Both the position numbers and the translations under genes were made by a program. 64,000 bases of DNA, taken from assembly GCA_020881915.1 (NCBI GenBank), contig JAJFPB010000001.1, positions 3,720,001 through 3,784,000 on the forward strand, in the 5' to 3' direction. This stretch comes from Paramyrothecium sp. XJ0827 (taxonomy: Eukaryota; Ascomycota; Sordariomycetes; Hypocreales; Stachybotryaceae). Shown in pieces: positions 35,702 through 45,766 of the stretch. The notes beneath the pieces were generated by a model. It saw nothing but the letters and a program-made list of their open reading frames with translations, made no database searches and was not told where the DNA came from. Positions within the stretch are counted from its first letter, which is position 1, and each line of letters begins with the position of its first letter.

Positions 35702-37247
35702 TTAATCGAATGAGATCTTGGTGCCAGCGTAACCTCCGCGGCCACCACCGAATCCACCACGACCGCCGCCACGAGGACCGCCACGGCCACCACCACCACG
35801 GGGACCACCACGGCCACCGCCGCGACCACCGAAGCCGCCGCGACCACCACCACGACCGCCACCGAAGCCACCACCGCCGAAGCCGCCGCCACCACCCTCG
35901 CGAGGAGCGCGGGCAGCAGCGTAGTCGAGGCGAACAGCACGAGCATTGCGACCACCTCCAATGGAAGCACCATTCTTAGCGCTGAAGGCAGACTTGGCAT
36001 CGTCAACAGAGTTGAAGGTGACATAACCGAAGCCCTTGAAGTTACCGCTCTCACTACAAGTATACAAGTCAGCATGGAGTAATCAAGCACATGATCGGGG
36101 CTTTCAACTTACGGATCGGTGGGCAGACGAAGGCTTGCGACCTCGGCAACGTCGCCGAAGAACTCGCGGACCATGTTCTCCTCAACATCGAAGGGCAGGT
36201 TGCCAACGAAGAGGGTATCGCTCTCAGGGCTGACAGTGTCACCATGCTTCTTAGCGCGCTCGTTGGCGCGGGCCTGGGGGTTGGCATCGTTGGACTGAGC
36301 AGCGGCAAAGTCAAGGTTGATCTGGCGGCCATCGACCTCCTTGCCAGCCATGGACTCGTGAGCCTTAGCGGCGGACTCAGCATCAGAGAAGTCAACGTAG
36401 CCGAAGCCACGGCTGCGGCCGGTGCCACGGTCGGTGACAACACGAGCGCTGACAAGGCCTTCGCAGTGCTTGAAAGCCTCGTAAAGGCTGTCGTCGTCGA
36501 CACCCCAGCTCAGGCTGCCGGCGAACAGAGTCTTGGCACCAGTAGGGTTGTTGGCAGGGTTGGCCTCGGTCTTGGACTTTTTGGGAGTAGCATCGATCTC
36601 ATCATCAGCCTTGCGCTTCTTGGAGGCAGGTGCGGCCTCCTTCTCATCCTCGGAAGAGTCGTCGGAGTCTTCAGACTCGTCATCGTCCTCGGACTCCTCG
36701 GAGTCATCCTAAGTCAGGTGAGTCTATGTTCATGGAAAGATATGAGTGAGCAACAAACCTTAGCAGCCTCCTTGGCAGCGGCGGGCTTCTCCTCATCGCT
36801 GTCAGAGTCGGAGTCGGAGTCGGAAGCAGCAGTAACCTTGGCACCACCGTTGGCCTTGGGCTTGGCCTCCTCGTCCGAGGAGTCCTCGCTGTCAGAGTCA
36901 GAGTCAGACTCAGCGGCAGCAGCCTTCTTAGCCTTGCCGTTGGCGACAGGCTTCTTAGCGGTCTCCTCCTCGGACTCGTCAGAGTCAGAGTCAGAGCTGT
37001 CAGCCTCCTCCTCAGACTCGGACTCAGAGTCCTCCTCCTCTTCAGAGTCGTCAGAAGACTCAGACTCAACAGCCTTCTTCTTGGACTTCTTGGACTCCTT
37101 CTCAATCTTTTGAGCAGCAGCCTTGGCGAGCTCCTTCGACTTGGCCTTGGGAGTCTGCGAAGCCTTGGTAACGCCACCCTTCTTCACAGAGGTGACGGGC
37201 TCGGCAACGCGAGCCTTCTTGCTCTCCTTGGTCTGGGACTTCGCCAT
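35702..37247 (-). CDS. gar2: Nucleolin-like RNA-binding protein (Nsr1/gar2)
   Basis: A nucleolar protein needed for pre-rRNA processing and 40S production. Exons 37247-36759, 36708-36113 and 36053-35702 give 478 residues. The first third alternates basic patches with long acidic Ser/Asp/Glu runs, the layout of nucleolin, Nsr1 and gar2, and is a likely casein kinase 2 target. RRM1 starts at KTLFAGSLSWGVDDDSLYEAF and has RNP1 RGFGYVDF. RRM2 starts at DTLFVGNLPFDVEENMVREFF and has RNP1 KGFGYVTF, joined across intron 2. The C terminus is a Gly/Arg-rich GAR domain of about 60 residues (repeated GGRGG and GGFGG) ending TKISFD. The gene is divergent from the complex I subunit gene. The repeat-rich exon reading frame is intact. 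Confidence 0.95.
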
Positions 37248-37701
37248 AATGAATGATGGACTGGTATGAACGAAGAATAAAGAATGTGAGCCTGCTTGGG
37301 TTGACTCAAAAAGGACGATTCTTGATATGCCAACTAAAGAGTTGATGCAGGACGGCGGAATGGAAAGGGCAGGACCAGGCTTTTAAGCAGAGGCTGGAGG
37401 AAAGGATTTTTTCCTCTTTCTGCCCGCAACTTTTTTTTTCTCGCCTGCCAAAAGGTGGGGGGCGGGTCAGGCGGTGAGTTCTAGCGCAAGGGACTTATGG
37501 GTCCCCGACCTCTCGAGGGTACGTACTCTTCACGCCTAAGGATTGAGGCAGCCAATTGTTGAAAGCGGAATTGAGTGAGCTGTGGAGTTGCAACACCAAA
37601 GCTCTCGAGCCTTGAGCCTGTCGATTCTTGTCTCCAACCCGATTGAGATCCAGCGACGCCGTACAACTCGATTCCAACAGCCGCCTTGGATCAGCCTCAC
37701 A
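37248..37701. promoter_or_regulatory. Divergent promoter between gar2-like and complex I subunit genes
   Basis: A 454-base spacer between two divergent ATGs. It includes a strongly homopolymeric stretch (tttttcctctttctgcccgcaactttttttttctc, about 37407-37442), a typical nucleosome-excluding tract in fungal promoters. No exon is visible. Role inferred from position and composition. Confidence 0.5.
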
Positions 37702-38149
37702 ATGCCGACCCCCGAGTCCGAGCTCTTCAAGAGCCACAAGCCCAAGGTTCCTCCCACCTTCAACGGCGTTGACTACGATGATACCAAGGCTTTCAAGGCC
37801 GCTGAGGATGCCATCACCAGGGAGCAATGGGTCCAGACCATGATGGTCCGGCTTGTCGGAGAGGAATTGGGCAAGTGCTACAAGCGGGAGGGCGTCAACC
37901 ACCTGGAGAACTGCGGACATCTTCGAGGTATGGCCGGAGACTATAGCTCCCGATAATGAAGAATGGAACCGCTAACTGGCAACACGCACAGAACGCTACC
38001 TTGAACTACTCGCCAATGGCAGAATCAGGGGCACCAAATTCCTGCAACAGAACTACCTGGAGAAGAAGGATGAGGAGATGGATCTGGAGGCCAAGGTGCA
38101 CCCCATCAACAAGATTGCCAAGATCAACCAAGACCGATTCAAGTCATAA
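37702..38149 (+). CDS. nuo-12.3: NADH:ubiquinone oxidoreductase 12.3 kDa subunit (NDUFB10/PDSW family)
   Basis: An accessory subunit of the membrane arm of mitochondrial complex I. Exons 37702-37927 and 37992-38149 give 127 residues. The pattern EAFKAAEDA-like helix, then REQWVQTMMVRLVGEELGKCY, KREGVNHLENCGHLRERYLEL matches the fungal 12.3 kDa subunit and human NDUFB10. Two Cys spaced CX11C are visible, consistent with the disulfide chemistry known for NDUFB10. There is no cleavable presequence, as expected for the family. The next gene downstream on the same strand also codes for a mitochondrial protein, 430 bases away, but with its own promoter. Confidence 0.9.
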
Positions 38150-38577
38150 AACGAATCTCTTCTTCTCTCCGCACTGGGACAAGGATTTTTTTGAGACTCT
38201 ACGTGTATTATCTGTTGAAGAATGCAGTGCTAGATGGTTGATGGACGTCGGATAGTAGACATTTGCGCCAATTCGGCTGCTGGCGCAGTACTACATGGCA
38301 TTGGCTCTTGCCAATAGTAGCTCATGTACGATGTAAATAAACGATTGAATCAATGAACTACGACAAACCAAATTGATTTGCCATGGTCAACGAGCACCCA
38401 CCGCGCCAAATGCGAGACGTAGTAGTTTTGTTCGATGTGAGGTGCGGTAGCTTGACGCGAGGCTGACAACCGGGGCCCGTGATTGGCTGTCTCCACCTCC
38501 AGCACTCCAAAAATTCTCCCCATGGCTGTGAGCCTCGTCCTCTCTCAGGAACCAACCTACGAAGCAGACATATCATC
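38150..38577. other. Intergenic region
   Basis: 3' flank of the complex I subunit gene, with a likely polyadenylation signal (aataaa at about 38334), followed by the promoter of the mL54 gene. Nothing else is seen. Confidence 0.4.
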
Positions 38578-39238
38578 ATGTTTTGCACGCGGTGCCTTCG
38601 CACCACCGTCGCCCGGCGGCAACTCGTACTGTCTCGACAGTTCTCCGTATCGACACCTTTCCGCTCTGCCGAACCGCAGGTGTCGACGCCCACCACCGCC
38701 CCCGGAGAGGCCACCAAGACGCCAGCCCAGCCCCGATCTATCTGTGCCGAGGGCACGGTGTTGACAGGGCTCAACTATACAAAGGGAAAGCAGGACCCAG
38801 TGGCTTTGAAGGATGAAGACTACCCGGAGTGGCTGTGGTCATGTCTAGATGTCATGAAGAAGAGCTCAGATGCTGGAGATGACGGTGCCGCGGACGAGTT
38901 CTGTACGTTCAAACCAGCCACATCCCATTGGCCGCTGTGGTCATAACATGTTACCGTACCATGACTGACCCTTCCGTACAGCAAAGTCGAAAAAGGTGCG
39001 TCGTGAGGCTGCGAAGCGCCAGAGAGCACTCGAAGCGAAGCTGCTGGCCGGAGGCGACCTCGAGGCGCTCGCCCCCAAGATTCCTCTGCAGCATCAGTCT
39101 GTCAACCTGCCCGGTAGTGAGAACGCTACCGTCGCCGAGAACATCGAGGCCGCCAACAAGCGCGAGGAGCTGCGCAAGGCCATGCGCAAGGAGAGGAAGG
39201 CGAAGATTAAGGAGTCGAACTACCTCAAGTCCATGTAA
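38578..39238 (+). CDS. mrpl37: Mitochondrial large ribosomal subunit protein mL54
   Basis: A mitoribosomal protein (Mrpl37 in yeast). Exons 38578-38902 and 38982-39238 give 193 residues. The start MFCTRCLRTTVARRQLVLSR, followed by Ser/Thr-rich sequence, is a typical mitochondrial targeting peptide. The conserved core contains CAEGTVLTGLNYTKGKQDPVALKDEDYPEWLW, which is the mL54 signature (G-x-x-Y-x-K-x-x-x-D-P-x-x-x-D-x-x-Y-P-x-W-L). The second exon is highly basic and helical (SKKVRREAAKRQRALEAKLL, ending RKAKIKESNYLKSM). The start is set by the presequence. An earlier in-frame ATG lacks that character. Confidence 0.92.
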
Positions 39239-39585
39239 AGCCTTGGGTAGTCCGGATAAGGGAACACTTTGTACAGTATGCGCGGGCGACGCGAGTTCCA
39301 TGTACTATATCACTATATTCTCATTATGCCAGAGCCAAGGCCTGCACATGCATTCAGTAGCAGAAATTTGAATTGCAAGTTAATCAAGGAGCAGACAAGT
39401 CATTTCGTTACTACTTGAATATAATCTGTAACTATGTTGGTCCAGTTCTCAAGCTATATAAGATGCCATCTTTCGCACATTATTTTGAAAGGCATAATAA
39501 TGTACGGAAGCTTGTCCTGGTCCTACAGTGCTGCTGATGAGTGGTGTAATCTGAGCTCCTCACGAGACTACACAACAAGAGCCTT
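39239..39585. other. Convergent 3' flanks
   Basis: Tail-to-tail spacer between the mL54 gene and the verprolin gene. AT-richer than the surroundings, with tataagatgcc and aataatg words. It must hold both transcript ends. No exon is seen. Confidence 0.4.
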
Positions 39586-41015
39586 TTAAAAGGCGCTGAA
39601 ATCTAAAGGCACGCTACTTCCGCGACCAGCACGATATTTTCGGCTTCCACCATGAAACTCCCTAGGTTTAGGGAAAAGACTCTCATCCTTGAACTGCCAG
39701 CGGGTATCGTTAACGACAACACGGCCACCACGAGGGGTTGGTGACTGCGCAGTGCTGCTCGGCGTTGGACTAGGTGCCTTGGAGCCGTTTGCTGACAAGG
39801 TGAAGGAGCTCGGATCGAGCATACTCTGACGAAGGGACGATCCTCGAGGCCGCGAAGAAGGCGGCGGAGGTGCTGCAGTCGGAGAAGGAGGGGCTGGCGC
39901 AGCGGAAGGTGGAGGAGGTGGTGGCGCGGCACTCGGGGATGCTTGGCCAGCGGCACGAATTGCTGCTTGGGCAGCCAGAGACGGCGCAGAGTTCGTTGAG
40001 GGAGGTGGAGGCGGAGGTTGCGCACGGGGTGTAGGCGATTGCGAGGGCCGAGGGGGTGCCGCTGCTGGCGGGGGCGGAGGAGGCGGAGGAGGCGGCGCTG
40101 CCGGAGCCGAGTTCGAGGATAAAAGAGGCGGCGGCGGAGGAGGAGGAGGAGCTGAGGGCGTGCTTGTGACTGGAGGAGGTGCCGCTGCAGGAGGTGGAGG
40201 CGGAGGCGGGGCAGGAGCCGAAGGTGCTAAGGATAGGGATGACGGCTTTCGAGACGTCGGCAGAGGCGGCGGCTTCTTCCCTATGGGCGGAGGAGGTTTC
40301 TTTCCGCCAGGCCTAGTGGTGTCGTTCATGGAGGAGCTTCGCAAGTTGCCAATGCCTCCCGGAGGCGGTACTGGTGGACCTCGGCCGGGGATAGCTGGTG
40401 CTGCACCGGGAGGCGGTTTCGGTGCGGAGAAACTTGGAGGTTTCGGCGCTGAATGCCCTGACTCGCCGGGGTCTGAGAGGTAGGATGAGTCGGCGTTCGC
40501 GCCCGTATCAATGCCAGCTCTCGTCTTCTTCAACTTAGGCATGCCTCCCGCGAACAAGCCTCCCAGCTGGGGCGCGGCGTCCATCCCCGAGGCAGCGGCC
40601 TGACCGGCACCTTGATCGCTGTTGCTCCTTGCCCTGTTTCCGGGAGCGGGGGGTGCGAGCCCTCCTGGGGGCTTCGGTGCGCCGCCCATTCCTGGTATGG
40701 GGGGCGCACCACCGACGGGCGGCCCCGATGGTGAGGAAGCCTTGACGACTTGTGGTGCTGAGCGGTCATTCGTAACGGCTTTCTTGAGGGCCCTGCCCTT
40801 GTGGATGTCGGAGAGTAAGGCATTCTTGGAAGCGTCAGCAGACAAGGACGAGACTGGCTATTAGATTTAGATCACCGTACTCTGTTCCCTGCGGGCGGGC
40901 GACCGGGCAAGCTCGCGGCATTTGGTGCTCCTCCAGGTGGAGGAGGCGGCGGAGGAGGAGGGGGGATGCCAGCACCTGGGGGAGGAGGCGGTGGAGGGGG
41001 AGGAGGGGGAGGCAT
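39586..41015 (-). CDS. vrp1: Verprolin (Vrp1/WIP), WASP-interacting actin regulator
   Basis: Verprolin binds actin and the WASP homologue and supports actin patches, endocytosis and polarized growth. Exons 41015-40881 and 40857-39586 give 468 residues. Exon 1 codes almost only for polyproline and glycine (two runs of ten or more Pro) ending LPGRPPAGNR. Exon 2 opens with the WH2 actin-binding motif (NALLSDIHKGRALKKAVTND, near residue 54), followed by proline-rich blocks that should bind profilin and SH3 domains. The C terminus contains DTRWQFKDESLFPKPREF, the WASP WH1-binding motif (WBD) known from Vrp1 and WIP. The intron is only 23 bases between exons by my model (40880-40858), which is unusually short, so the exact splice sites or even a read-through form should be treated with caution. 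Confidence 0.88.
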
Positions 41016-41733
41016 GATGGGATGCGAGCCTCGCGCTCAGTGGCGTGCTTGTGCTTCTAATCGTCAAGTTGTGGTCGTCGTCGTGATCGTGGGTGCGGTT
41101 GGACTTTTTAGTCGTCGTGACGCCGGCACCGTCAGCTCTGGGTAGATGCCCAACGTCGAGCAATATAATCCTAGCGGAGCCGTCTGGTGGAGCGCGTGCC
41201 TGCAGCCGTACGCTCTTGGGCCTCGAAATGCAGAGGCTCTGAATGCTGAGGATGATGTGTGGTGTTTGTGTGGGTTTGATGGAGCTCCGTGGAATCACGA
41301 AGGATGCAGGAAATCCGGAAGCCTTGTTGGACCCCGGCCACGGCCACGCACGACAATCGTCATGGGGCTGTGTGAATGCGCCGGAATATCCTTCTAGAGG
41401 CCATGCATCGCCCGACTCCACCGGAAAGTGACAGCCCAGGAGTACCGTGGTCGTCCGTCGAGCAAGGAGTACCCCCACCAGTACTTGGCACATACGGCTT
41501 TCACAGAGCAACCTCAGGTACACCTTAAGTACCGTACGAGCTTGACTGTGCCAAATTTCGATGCTCCCATTTCTCGATATCGCACCCTCCTTCACGGCCT
41601 CAATTTTGCACCTGCTCAACAGCCACCCCTGGCGATAATACCACGACTGGACTGGTTTGGTGGGGGCACGACATTCATGAGGCGGTAGCCAAGGTCTAAA
41701 CGGTAGGCTACGAGCCTCGTGATATCCTTCATA
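41016..41733. promoter_or_regulatory. Divergent promoter between verprolin and mitochondrial protein genes
   Basis: A 718-base spacer between divergent start codons. It includes a composite aggtacaccttaagtaccgtac element at about 41515-41537, related to the ggtacc/accttacc words seen elsewhere in this window. The minus-strand open frame that continues upstream of the verprolin ATG looks like leader sequence, not an exon. Confidence 0.4.
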
Positions 41734-42987
41734 ATGCGACGCGCAAACACTCGCCAGATCGGCAGCATTTGCCAACGCTGTACCTCTACGCCTCTACGAA
41801 CGACAAACCGACCTTCAATCGCTCAACTCGCTCCTCTCCCTTCAGGGCGTCTGTCCAGGACGCCTTTAACTCCTCCGTACTCGGACAAAGCACGATGGTT
41901 TGCCAGCGCATCGATCACGGGCAATCACGAGGCGGGAGCCGGTTCGACCACGACCACTCCAGCCAAGTCGTCCCAAGCCATACCGGATCCTGCAGAGCTC
42001 GCTTCATTGGTAGAGGACAGCCGGAATAAGTTCCTCTCCGTCGACGGCATCCCGGCGAAGCAATTGACAACCGCTGCTTTGCAGTCGTGTCTGCGAGCTG
42101 CGACAGAATTACAACCCCTGCTCAAGCGGTCACAGGCGCAGGCAAACGCTTCGGCCTCGAGACTGGTAGCTCTAGGAGCTGAGCGGACAGGCGTGAAGAA
42201 GTCCGTCGACGGGCCTTTGAATGAGGCCGTGAACCGCATCTCCTACTCGGCCTACACCATCATCAAGCACCCGAACGTCGAGATGACTCCTGAATTCCTG
42301 GAACTCTACGTCCAGATCCAGTCTCAATTGGGCCGGCCCGAGTCATTGCCCTCGGTGTTTGAGCTCTATGCACACAAGCCGAAGCCTGTTGTCAAGAATG
42401 GCGAAATCACCTACGTACCGCAGAAACCCCACGCTGCCATCAAGGCCATCGAGGTTCCAGTTGCGGAGCTTGCGCTGCACACGGCCATCCAAGCCAAGAA
42501 CCTAGACGCGTCGCTCGGCATTGTCGAGGCTTCTTACTGTGTGCCGGCTTTCCGTCGCCAGAAACTAATCAAGCACGGGACGACGCCCGGAATCGGCCTT
42601 GCCTCCCTCCCCTTTGGCATCTTCGGCCTGTCCACAGCCTACGCCGCTTATTGGCAGAACACCATGGACATGTCCACCGCCACAGGCATTGGCTTTGCGG
42701 GTATCTCTGGTTACTTTCTCGTTGTGGGCTCCATGGGCCTCATCGCAAAGTTGAGTAACAAAGATCAGATGAGGCGCGTGACTTGGACGCCAGGCACCCC
42801 GCTCCGCTACCGCTGGATGAGGGAGGAGGAGAGAGCGGCTCTCGATAAGATCGCCTGTGCATGGGGATTCAAGGAGCCATGGAGGCATGGAGAGGAGACG
42901 GGCCCCGAGTGGGAGGGCTTGAAGGAATATCTAGGTTACCGAGGGATGTTGCTGGACCGTGTGGAGTTCATGCAGGGCATGGGCTAA
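41734..42987 (+). CDS. Predicted mitochondrial inner-membrane protein, family unassigned
   Basis: A single exon for 417 residues. The N terminus (MRRANTRQIGSICQRC, later RLSRTPLTPPYSDKARWFASAS) is rich in Arg and Ser and lacks acids, as in mitochondrial presequences with a cleavage site near residue 60. The soluble middle part is helical (LVEDSRNKFLSVDGIPAKQL, FLELYVQIQSQLGRPESLPS, with a possible helical-repeat character). Two hydrophobic segments follow, GIGLASLPFGIFGLSTAYAA and ATGIGFAGISGYFLVVGSMG, near residues 285-345, then a matrix- or IMS-side C-terminal region with WTPGTPLRYRWMREEERAAL. This looks conserved, but I cannot put a name to it. An ATG five codons upstream (41719) is in frame. 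Confidence 0.7.
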   Translation: MRRANTRQIGSICQRCTSTPLRTTNRPSIAQLAPLPSGRLSRTPLTPPYSDKARWFASASITGNHEAGAGSTTTTPAKSSQAIPDPAELASLVEDSRNKFLSVDGIPAKQLTTAALQSCLRAATELQPLLKRSQAQANASASRLVALGAERTGVKKSVDGPLNEAVNRISYSAYTIIKHPNVEMTPEFLELYVQIQSQLGRPESLPSVFELYAHKPKPVVKNGEITYVPQKPHAAIKAIEVPVAELALHTAIQAKNLDASLGIVEASYCVPAFRRQKLIKHGTTPGIGLASLPFGIFGLSTAYAAYWQNTMDMSTATGIGFAGISGYFLVVGSMGLIAKLSNKDQMRRVTWTPGTPLRYRWMREEERAALDKIACAWGFKEPWRHGEETGPEWEGLKEYLGYRGMLLDRVEFMQGMG

Positions 42988-43425
42988 TCTTGTCCTGCTC
43001 TGCTCCCCTGTACTATAATCTGCTTGTGTATCAAAACCTACCTGTCATGTGAGGCATCTAGACAGCAACTGACTTAAACTCAACGTACTCTCCATGTCCC
43101 TGCGAGCTGATCTGATACGCTCATTTGGCCTATCGGCCCTGCATCTACGGAGCCATTTCTTGCGGAGGCTTCTGGCGTTTTATGCGAGGCTTGCCACGAG
43201 GAGCCGACCACCTGCAGAACGAAACTCTCCATGGAAACTCAAGGTTAGCATCGTGCAGACGGTCATCGGACTAGTCCAGAGAAACCTTGCGATCTGGCAT
43301 GGTCTGGGGGTTTTAAACGCTCGTCGAGCATTTAGCTGCCTTGCCGTCAACGAAAATCCTGCTGTCGTCGAACGGTCCACCGGAGTTCCGGGATAGCGAA
43401 ATAATCAACATCTTGCGACGATACC
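42988..43425. other. Intergenic region
   Basis: 3' flank of the mitochondrial protein gene and promoter of the MFS transporter. No exon or repeat is seen. Confidence 0.4.
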
Positions 43426-45187
43426 ATGTCGAGCGAGTCGGGCATCTCGAGGCCTCTCGTGCCACTAGGAGAAGGCATGAGGGAGAAAACGGCCGACAGG
43501 GTCGCGTACATCGACGAGGTCCGCGTCGTCGGCATCAGCGAGGACGACGAGGCCTTCTACCGGGGCTTCTCAGGGGCCCAACGCCGGCAGGTGCGGACCA
43601 AGATCGACATGCGGCTGCTGCCGATGCTCTGCGTCCTCTATCTGTTCGCCCAGCTGGACCGATCCAACATCGGCAACGCCAAGATAGAAGGCCTGAAGGA
43701 GGACACGGGTCTCACCGACAGCCAGTTCAACGTCGTCCTCGCTGCTTTCTTCATTCCGTACTGTCTATTTGGTGGGTCGAGCTTCCCCTGTACCAGTTAT
43801 CGGTTGATATTGTGTTGAGCTGACGAAGGAAATCGTCAGAGGTTCCCAGCAACATGCTTCTCAAGATGCTCAACAGACCATCGAGATATCTCGCAGGCTT
43901 GGTGCTGGCATGGGGCATCGTCATGACGTGCCACGGCTTTGCCAGAAACTTCCCTAGTCTGCTTGTCCTACGCCTGTTGCTTGGAGTTGCAGAGTAAGTA
44001 CTCGGTCCCCTCGTGGTCTACTGTTCCTCCTAGCTCTTCCGTATCCCGCAGCGTGCTGACCAAGTCCCAGATCTGGTTTCTACCCTGCGGCCACGTTTCT
44101 TTGCAGCCAGTGGTATCCCCCGCACGAGCTGGCTTTCCGCTTGTCCTTGTTCATGGCCGTGTCGGCCATCTCTGGCGTCGCGTCGGGGGTGTTGGCCGCG
44201 GCCATCGCCAACATGGACGGCCTCTGCGGCTACGAAGGCTGGCGCTGGCTGTTCATAGTCGAGGGCGCCGCGACGGTGGCCGTCGGCTTCACCACGTTGT
44301 TCCTGCTCGTAGACTCCCCCGCTCACTCCACCGCTTGGCTGAGTGCGGAAGAGATCAGGTATTTGGAGATACAGGCACTGGTGAAAGAAGGAGGCACTGT
44401 GCCTGAAGGGCATCGCCCCTCAAGGTTGAAGGATTTCAAGGCCATTGTTTCCAATTGGCGGTACTGGGCGTTTGGCATCATCTTTCACGTCAACGATGCT
44501 TGTGGTTACGGTAAGTCACATTGTCGAGTTAATCTTGCAAGAGCCTAGGCTAACCCGTGTATACACACAGGGCTCAAGTTGACAATGCCGGGCATCATCC
44601 ACGGCATGGGGTACAGCAAGTCGCACTCCCAGCTCCTCAGCGCCATCCCATACGCCTTTGGCCTCGTTTCAGCGCTCGCTGCCGCCTTTGGATCGGACGT
44701 CCTGGCATGCCGCTCCATCTTCGTGGTCGGTGGCTTCACGAGTGTCATTGTCGGGCTCGCCATGATATTGGGCCTCGTTCATGACCTGGCGGCGAACCGC
44801 ATTGCCATCATTGCCGGCATGTGCTTCATCACCGGTGGCACGTTTCCGATCAACCCTACAGGAGGCGGCTGGGCGTCCAACAACATCGTCTCTTCCAGCC
44901 GCCGGGCCATGGGCTTGGGCTTCGTCCTGTCGATTGGGTCTTTGGGAGGCTTGACGGGAGCCCTTACATTCATGGAGAGTCAAACGCCTCACTTCCCGCT
45001 GGGCTTCAACTTGTCCTGCGGCCTGAGCTGCCTCGGGTTGGCCCTTGCCCTCTTGCTTATGGCTTCGTTTTGGTACGAAAACCACAAGAGGAAAGCCATT
45101 GATCCCGTCGAGGTCCAGGAGAGATACACCGAGAAGGAACTCCACGAGTTGGGAGAAGCATCGCCTCTCTTTCGATTTACCCTGTGA
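43426..45187 (+). CDS. MFS transporter, anion:cation symporter (Dal5/allantoate permease-like) family
   Basis: A plasma-membrane permease, probably for an organic anion such as allantoate, nicotinate or another vitamin-like acid; the substrate cannot be read from sequence. Exons 43426-43771, 43840-43993, 44071-44510 and 44571-45187 give 518 residues. Family marks are the RRQVRTKIDMRLLPMLCVLYLFAQLDRSNIGNAK start of TM1, EVPSNMLLKM after TM2, the GVAESGFYPAATFLCSQWY motif around TM4, and GWRWLFIVEGAATVAVG before TM6. Twelve hydrophobic segments are present. TM11-12 holds GWASNNIVSSSRRAMGLGFV. Intron positions fall between the family motifs and restore them exactly. The gene is intact. It lies at the border of the dense block and may be nutrient-regulated. 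Confidence 0.92.
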
Positions 45188-45766
45188 GCTGCGAGTGGCC
45201 GATGGCAAACTTAGGTAGACAGCCATGTTCCGTATGGAGTAAATCGGGTCGTCACCTTATCCGGAACATCCTTTTCTGTAATCTATCTGACATTGCCTAC
45301 TAGTTTGTCTTCTCATGCAAACAATCAACACACCTGAAGCAGGAACTCGCTGGCTCTGCCTGATGGCGCCACGAGGCAGCTCTTCATTTGGACCTCTCTA
45401 TCTGCCATGGCCAAAGCGTATACTGGCATGCGATTTCGTGATAACTTTGATACAACTGCACTTTTGTGTTCGGTGTAATGTTCCCGTACATGTTTTGAAT
45501 GATCAATTCATCGCAACTCTACTGTCCGAGTCAAGTCGCTTCCATCTGATTCCTGCCGGTCTGATGCAAGTCCAAGGATTTTATTGACGTCAAAATCACC
45601 GGCTTCAAAAGCACTAATGTCAAGTTTATCCCTGTGCTCATCCTCTATGTCGTTTATTCCCTCGCCTATCCTGCGGTCCGAGTCTTTCTGTCTTATCGGT
45701 TCTTCCCTGATGTGTACCGTTGTCTATTCCTGCTTTCGACGTTGTCGTCTAATTCTTCTTCTCTGG
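45188..45766. other. Convergent 3' flanks
   Basis: Tail-to-tail spacer between the MFS transporter and the minus-strand hypothetical gene. No exon is supported; composition is slightly AT-rich. Confidence 0.35.

Noticed and set aside
36091..37113. 340-residue plus-strand open frame with Ser/Leu-rich sequence
   Set aside because: It is the antisense of the nucleolin-like gene; the repeats in that gene keep the other strand open.
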